Of a stretch of 33,839 nucleotides of DNA, positions 30,341-33,839 are shown piece after piece. Origin of the DNA: Saccoglossus kowalevskii (lineage: Eukaryota > Hemichordata > Enteropneusta > Harrimaniidae). Made by a program: the position numbers and the translations under genes. Location of the stretch: positions 1,912,635-1,946,473 of the forward strand of contig NW_003140811.1 of assembly GCF_000003605.2 (NCBI RefSeq), written 5' to 3'. Under the pieces are notes generated by a model. The model was not told the origin of the DNA. It worked only from the letters and a program-made list of their open reading frames with translations, and did no database searches. How positions within the stretch are numbered: the first letter of the stretch is position 1; every line of letters starts with the position of its first letter.

Positions 30341-33300
30341 TAAGCTTGGCATAAAAATGCAACTGTAGAAATTACACTCTGCATATGAATACAAATGTGA
30401 CCGGTTTACAATTAGCATAAAGACAAAAAGACGTGTGGATTTACTGAAATAAACCTACCAACAGAACAATAGGTCACATGACCAAGAGTGGTATAATTAC
30501 CTCAATTGAACGACATACTTTTAGGTTAGGTTAGATTAGGAAATAACGTTAGTACACAATGAAGTCTTAGATAGTCATGCGTATATATATAGTCCCATGA
30601 TGAGTTTATAAGTAATACTGCATGGCTCGTCTCTATTGTTCTAACAGTTCGCCAACCTTCGGACAGTTTTTATTCAGCATTATTCTTTCTGTGTTCCAAA
30701 CAATAACCGTACTAGGAAAGGACTGTTTTCAGCACGATCTTGTTCTGACATAATTCATGTGAATATTATCTTCAACATTTAAACATATGACATTTTCTGA
30801 GCAGCAACAGCATAGATTAAAAGCTTTGGTTTTACTTAGATTTGATTTACGGTTCAAAGCAACATATAGTTCACTATGATACGTACTTTAATCACGTGCG
30901 ATTTTTGGTTTATTGTTCTTCTATACAAAAATAGATACATAACATATGTACGCTACACAACATACAACCCGAAATTGGGCAACAGAACCTGAACAGCGAC
31001 CCCAAACAGGCCGTTAAAGTCCGAGGTTGCGTGCTTAAAAGGGCGATGGTCGTCTCATATGAAGAAACTAATATTCCAATTAAAAAGTGAATAAATTATT
31101 AATGCTTTTATATGTTTTACATTATGTTTTTATTTTATTTATAGTAAAATGCTTTTACACAACCATTGATTAAATCAAACAAAGATCATAAAGCAATACA
31201 ATTCCCGTAAGTACCGTTGGCATGGTGCCGATATTCGCTCTCGTTTCTTTAACATTCAAGATAAAATCGATGACCGGAGTACGTTAGATATGAAGGTCAT
31301 ACACTCAGCTGTGTGGATACACACCCAATATATAATATATTTTTAAATACAGTCCACATATCTTGGCTTTTGTGATTTATATCCCCAATTGTGGTTCAGA
31401 TGAATTCCAGTGTATACAAATTTGAGCAAAATTCGGTAGCTTTTGGCTTCAAAGTTTGGAAATAAAAAAGTAATAAAATTCGATTTCGAGAATGCATAGA
31501 TTCTAAATTTGTGGTATGCAAAGAAAAAATACCACGTTGGTTTCCAACGAATAGATAAGAAGTTGTGTCAAAATAAAGAATCGTTGTATGTAAACCTCTA
31601 ATGTTTAAAATTTATTAATTTGAACGATTCTTTTAAAAAAAGTTTCCATCTCTTCTAAATGTAATATATGGTTCTAATTCCCCAGCAGTTAGAATGTCAG
31701 TTGCTTGCTCTCGAATCTGTGTTAAGCAAACAGAGGTGTTGATAGATGACAATATGACATCCCAAATATTCTTGTCAAATAAGCACGTTGAAAATTGGAT
31801 AAATATCTGTTTGTATAGTTACTGTCCGTTGGACACCGCGCTGTAGTATTTGCCGACCACCACACGATTTTGACAAGTAAACTCACAAATTAAAAACATG
31901 ATAAAAACTAATATTTTGGGTATATTTCGCCAAACCTCGGTGAATAATAGTCACATCATAAAGAAAAATCTTCACATACACCAGTTGCTGTAAATAATTG
32001 TTTATTGTTAAAAATGAATGGGTATGTGTGACATCACGTATCCAGTATCAGAGAAAGCATCCATGTGCGTCGATGGGGAATTCAAGTGAATAACGTGACA
32101 TAAATTGCCTCGTTCAACTGACCAGAAGATAATGCCTGTTTAATAAATATTTCAGGCCATCTGGTATTACACTTTTCATATTATGTATACTGAATCATAT
32201 TTTTCTGCACACATATAAGACAGCGCAAATACGAAATACGAACGTGGAATGGTTCTTTCTACATTCGCATATATCCTGTTAAAAACATTTCAACGAGGTC
32301 GCTGTCTTTGATAACCGTTACTCATATGTATTTTATCGATATTTACACGTTCATTACCATATATCCTCACTAACGGTATACACTGTACTGTAGTGTAATT
32401 ATTATAAATGTGTCTCTAAATACATAATCCGTTAATTGAATATCAATTAACCTAATGCGTCCGGTTTAAAGGATAATTTTTACTTATGCTTTCGCCAATA
32501 ATGATTTAAATAGTGGACTCTCTCTCCATCATATCACGTTTTATTTCCAGAAAAAACTTATCTTCACTTAGCAGAATGTCTTCTTCTCAATCACAACCTC
32601 CGGTCAATACTGTAGTAGTCGATTAACAGCAAAGTGATACCGTCTTAGAACTGAGCTAAGATCTAATCTAACGCTCTAATGTAATCAGAGGAATGCCAAT
32701 ATTTCTCGGTACCACATATTATTATTATTATTTTGTGTTTTGGGATTTATAAAATATGGGTATGTTATATTGTTCTACTTTGAATATTTGGTTGTTTTGG
32801 ATAGGATGGGAAGTTTGTTTCAATAGCACATACTTGTATGTATAATATTTTATAATATTTATGTTTATTGCTAACCAAGCAGCGGAAAGTCATGATACAG
32901 TGAGTTACAAAATAATCAAACAACAAGGTCAACTTGCAAATGTGCATGTGTGGGCGTTATAACAAAGTTAAATAATTCAATTACTGTCCACTTGTGTTCA
33001 AAATCACGATATTAAATGTGTGTGTCAGGCGCAAAACCTGTATTCTACCACTTTGTTGCCGACGTGTAATTCACACTTTATTATATAGACACGTTCGTAT
33101 TCGCTCTTCCATAATCTTTCACAGTAAGAATGCGATCCCTTATTCAACGACTCAAATACAAAATATATTGTCACTGTGTGTCCTAAATTATTTATCTACG
33201 TACGTTATATATTTAGTGTACCTAATTTTATACATTCCGCTGCCAACTGGCAAATGCTCTGAAATTTTCACCCCCCAAAAAAGAAGAGAAGATAAATGAG

Positions 33301-33839
33301 CGAAGTAGTTTATTGCTTTGTTTATCTGACTGACCGGATTGCTCTGAAATTACCAGAGGTGTGTATTCATCCATTAAAGACATTGATAGTGATAAATATA
33401 AGAATAATTCAGAATGCTAATATAAAAGAACACTTTGTTATGGCAAAGAAATCCAATAATAAAGACAAAATGAATGTAAGGGCATTAATGTTTGACGTGC
33501 GTCACATTATGTTAGGAATTGATCTGGTTAATGGAGGTCAGCGCTAATCATATCAACCATTGATCGCGACGTGTGGGCCGTTATATTATTTGAGACAATA
33601 TCAACACTCACTAAATTCAGTTTTTGTGTCGTGCACCTTCAGTGCACATATCAAATCTTGTGGGAAACGACATAATCAATATTTTGCGCTCACGGCACAT
33701 CGATTTTAATAAAGAGGTTTTTACATGACAAACCATGATGTCATGCCGTTTTAGCTCTTCCAATTATGAGAATCGCTTGTAATTTCGACGAGTTATTGTT
33801 CAATAACAACTTGTATACCAAGCTTTGTATCTATAATCA
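30341..33839. other. Non-coding stretch to the end of the window
   Basis: Short telomere-like TTAGGTTAGGTTAGATTAGG at 30521-30540 and an ATT microsatellite at 32718-32732. Two + frames at 32994-33299 and 33296-33547 overlap by four bases (ATGA) but have no domains and AT-driven composition. I see no exon, RNA gene or element that I can support. Confidence 0.35.

Noticed and set aside
30063..30368. 101-codon + frame of 14-residue repeats
   Set aside because: It is the reading of a 42-bp minisatellite. The opposite strand is equally open and the unit changes are nearly all amino-acid altering.
30521..30540. TTAGGTTAGGTTAGATTAGG, possible interstitial telomere repeat
   Set aside because: Only two exact TTAGG units in a row followed by a broken pattern, which is too short to distinguish from chance in AT-rich DNA.
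32994..33547. Two + frames (101 and 83 codons) overlapping by ATGA, resembling a translationally coupled pair
   Set aside because: The window is animal nuclear DNA where such coupling is not expected. Both peptides are AT-driven and carry no recognised domain, and the first opens on a non-ATG codon.
1..33839. CRISPR arrays, bacterial operons, rRNA genes, intact tRNAs
   Set aside because: None seen. The only regular repeats are the 22-bp and 42-bp tandem arrays without spacers, and all tRNA-like segments are degenerate.

Overview
This is AT-rich eukaryotic nuclear DNA, almost certainly from an invertebrate animal. The evidence is one intact, intronless rhodopsin-class neuropeptide-type GPCR, long non-coding stretches, tRNA-derived SINE-like sequence, small non-autonomous DNA transposons, reverse-transcriptase debris and no operon-like packing. 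The phylum cannot be settled by eye. The receptor and repeat types fit a marine invertebrate (lophotrochozoan or non-vertebrate deuterostome), but that is inference. There is a 50-base assembly gap at 23192-23241.

Layout. 1-9.9 kb is non-coding. It holds a 655-bp MITE-like element with an 8-bp target duplication (383-1037), diverged duplicated segments between 1 and 5 kb, a near-perfect palindrome at 6135-6172, and three copies of a composite repeat family at 7.26, 8.49 and 9.05 kb. 9985-11073 is the only gene I can call with confidence, a 362-residue receptor, followed by a 3' region with poly(A) signals, one of them inside a strong inverted repeat. 11.7-19.7 kb has no recognisable gene. Its 14.9-18.7 kb part has few G on the + strand and could belong to a minus-strand transcript. 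19719-20245 is a decayed reverse-transcriptase fragment interrupted by a 138-bp MITE flanked by TTAA. A tRNA-derived SINE lies at about 21.0 kb on the minus strand. 23.24-24.05 kb is richer in CpG and may be a promoter or first exon of a minus-strand gene.

26.1-28.1 kb is a cluster of mobile debris. It contains a second TTAA-MITE fragment, a possible minus-strand first exon with an upstream YY1-like site, a 68-bp-arm hairpin element, a short tRNA-promoter-like segment and the longest copy of the composite repeat. 29.9-30.34 kb joins a degenerate tRNA-like segment to a 42-bp minisatellite of seven copies that reads open on both strands. 30.4-33.8 kb shows nothing firm.

No multi-gene pathway is visible. 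The organising theme is one receptor gene in a landscape of small palindromic and terminal-inverted-repeat elements, at least one of which is nested inside an older retroelement. The strongest candidates for something undescribed are these MITE-like families, since no coding partner for any of them is present.
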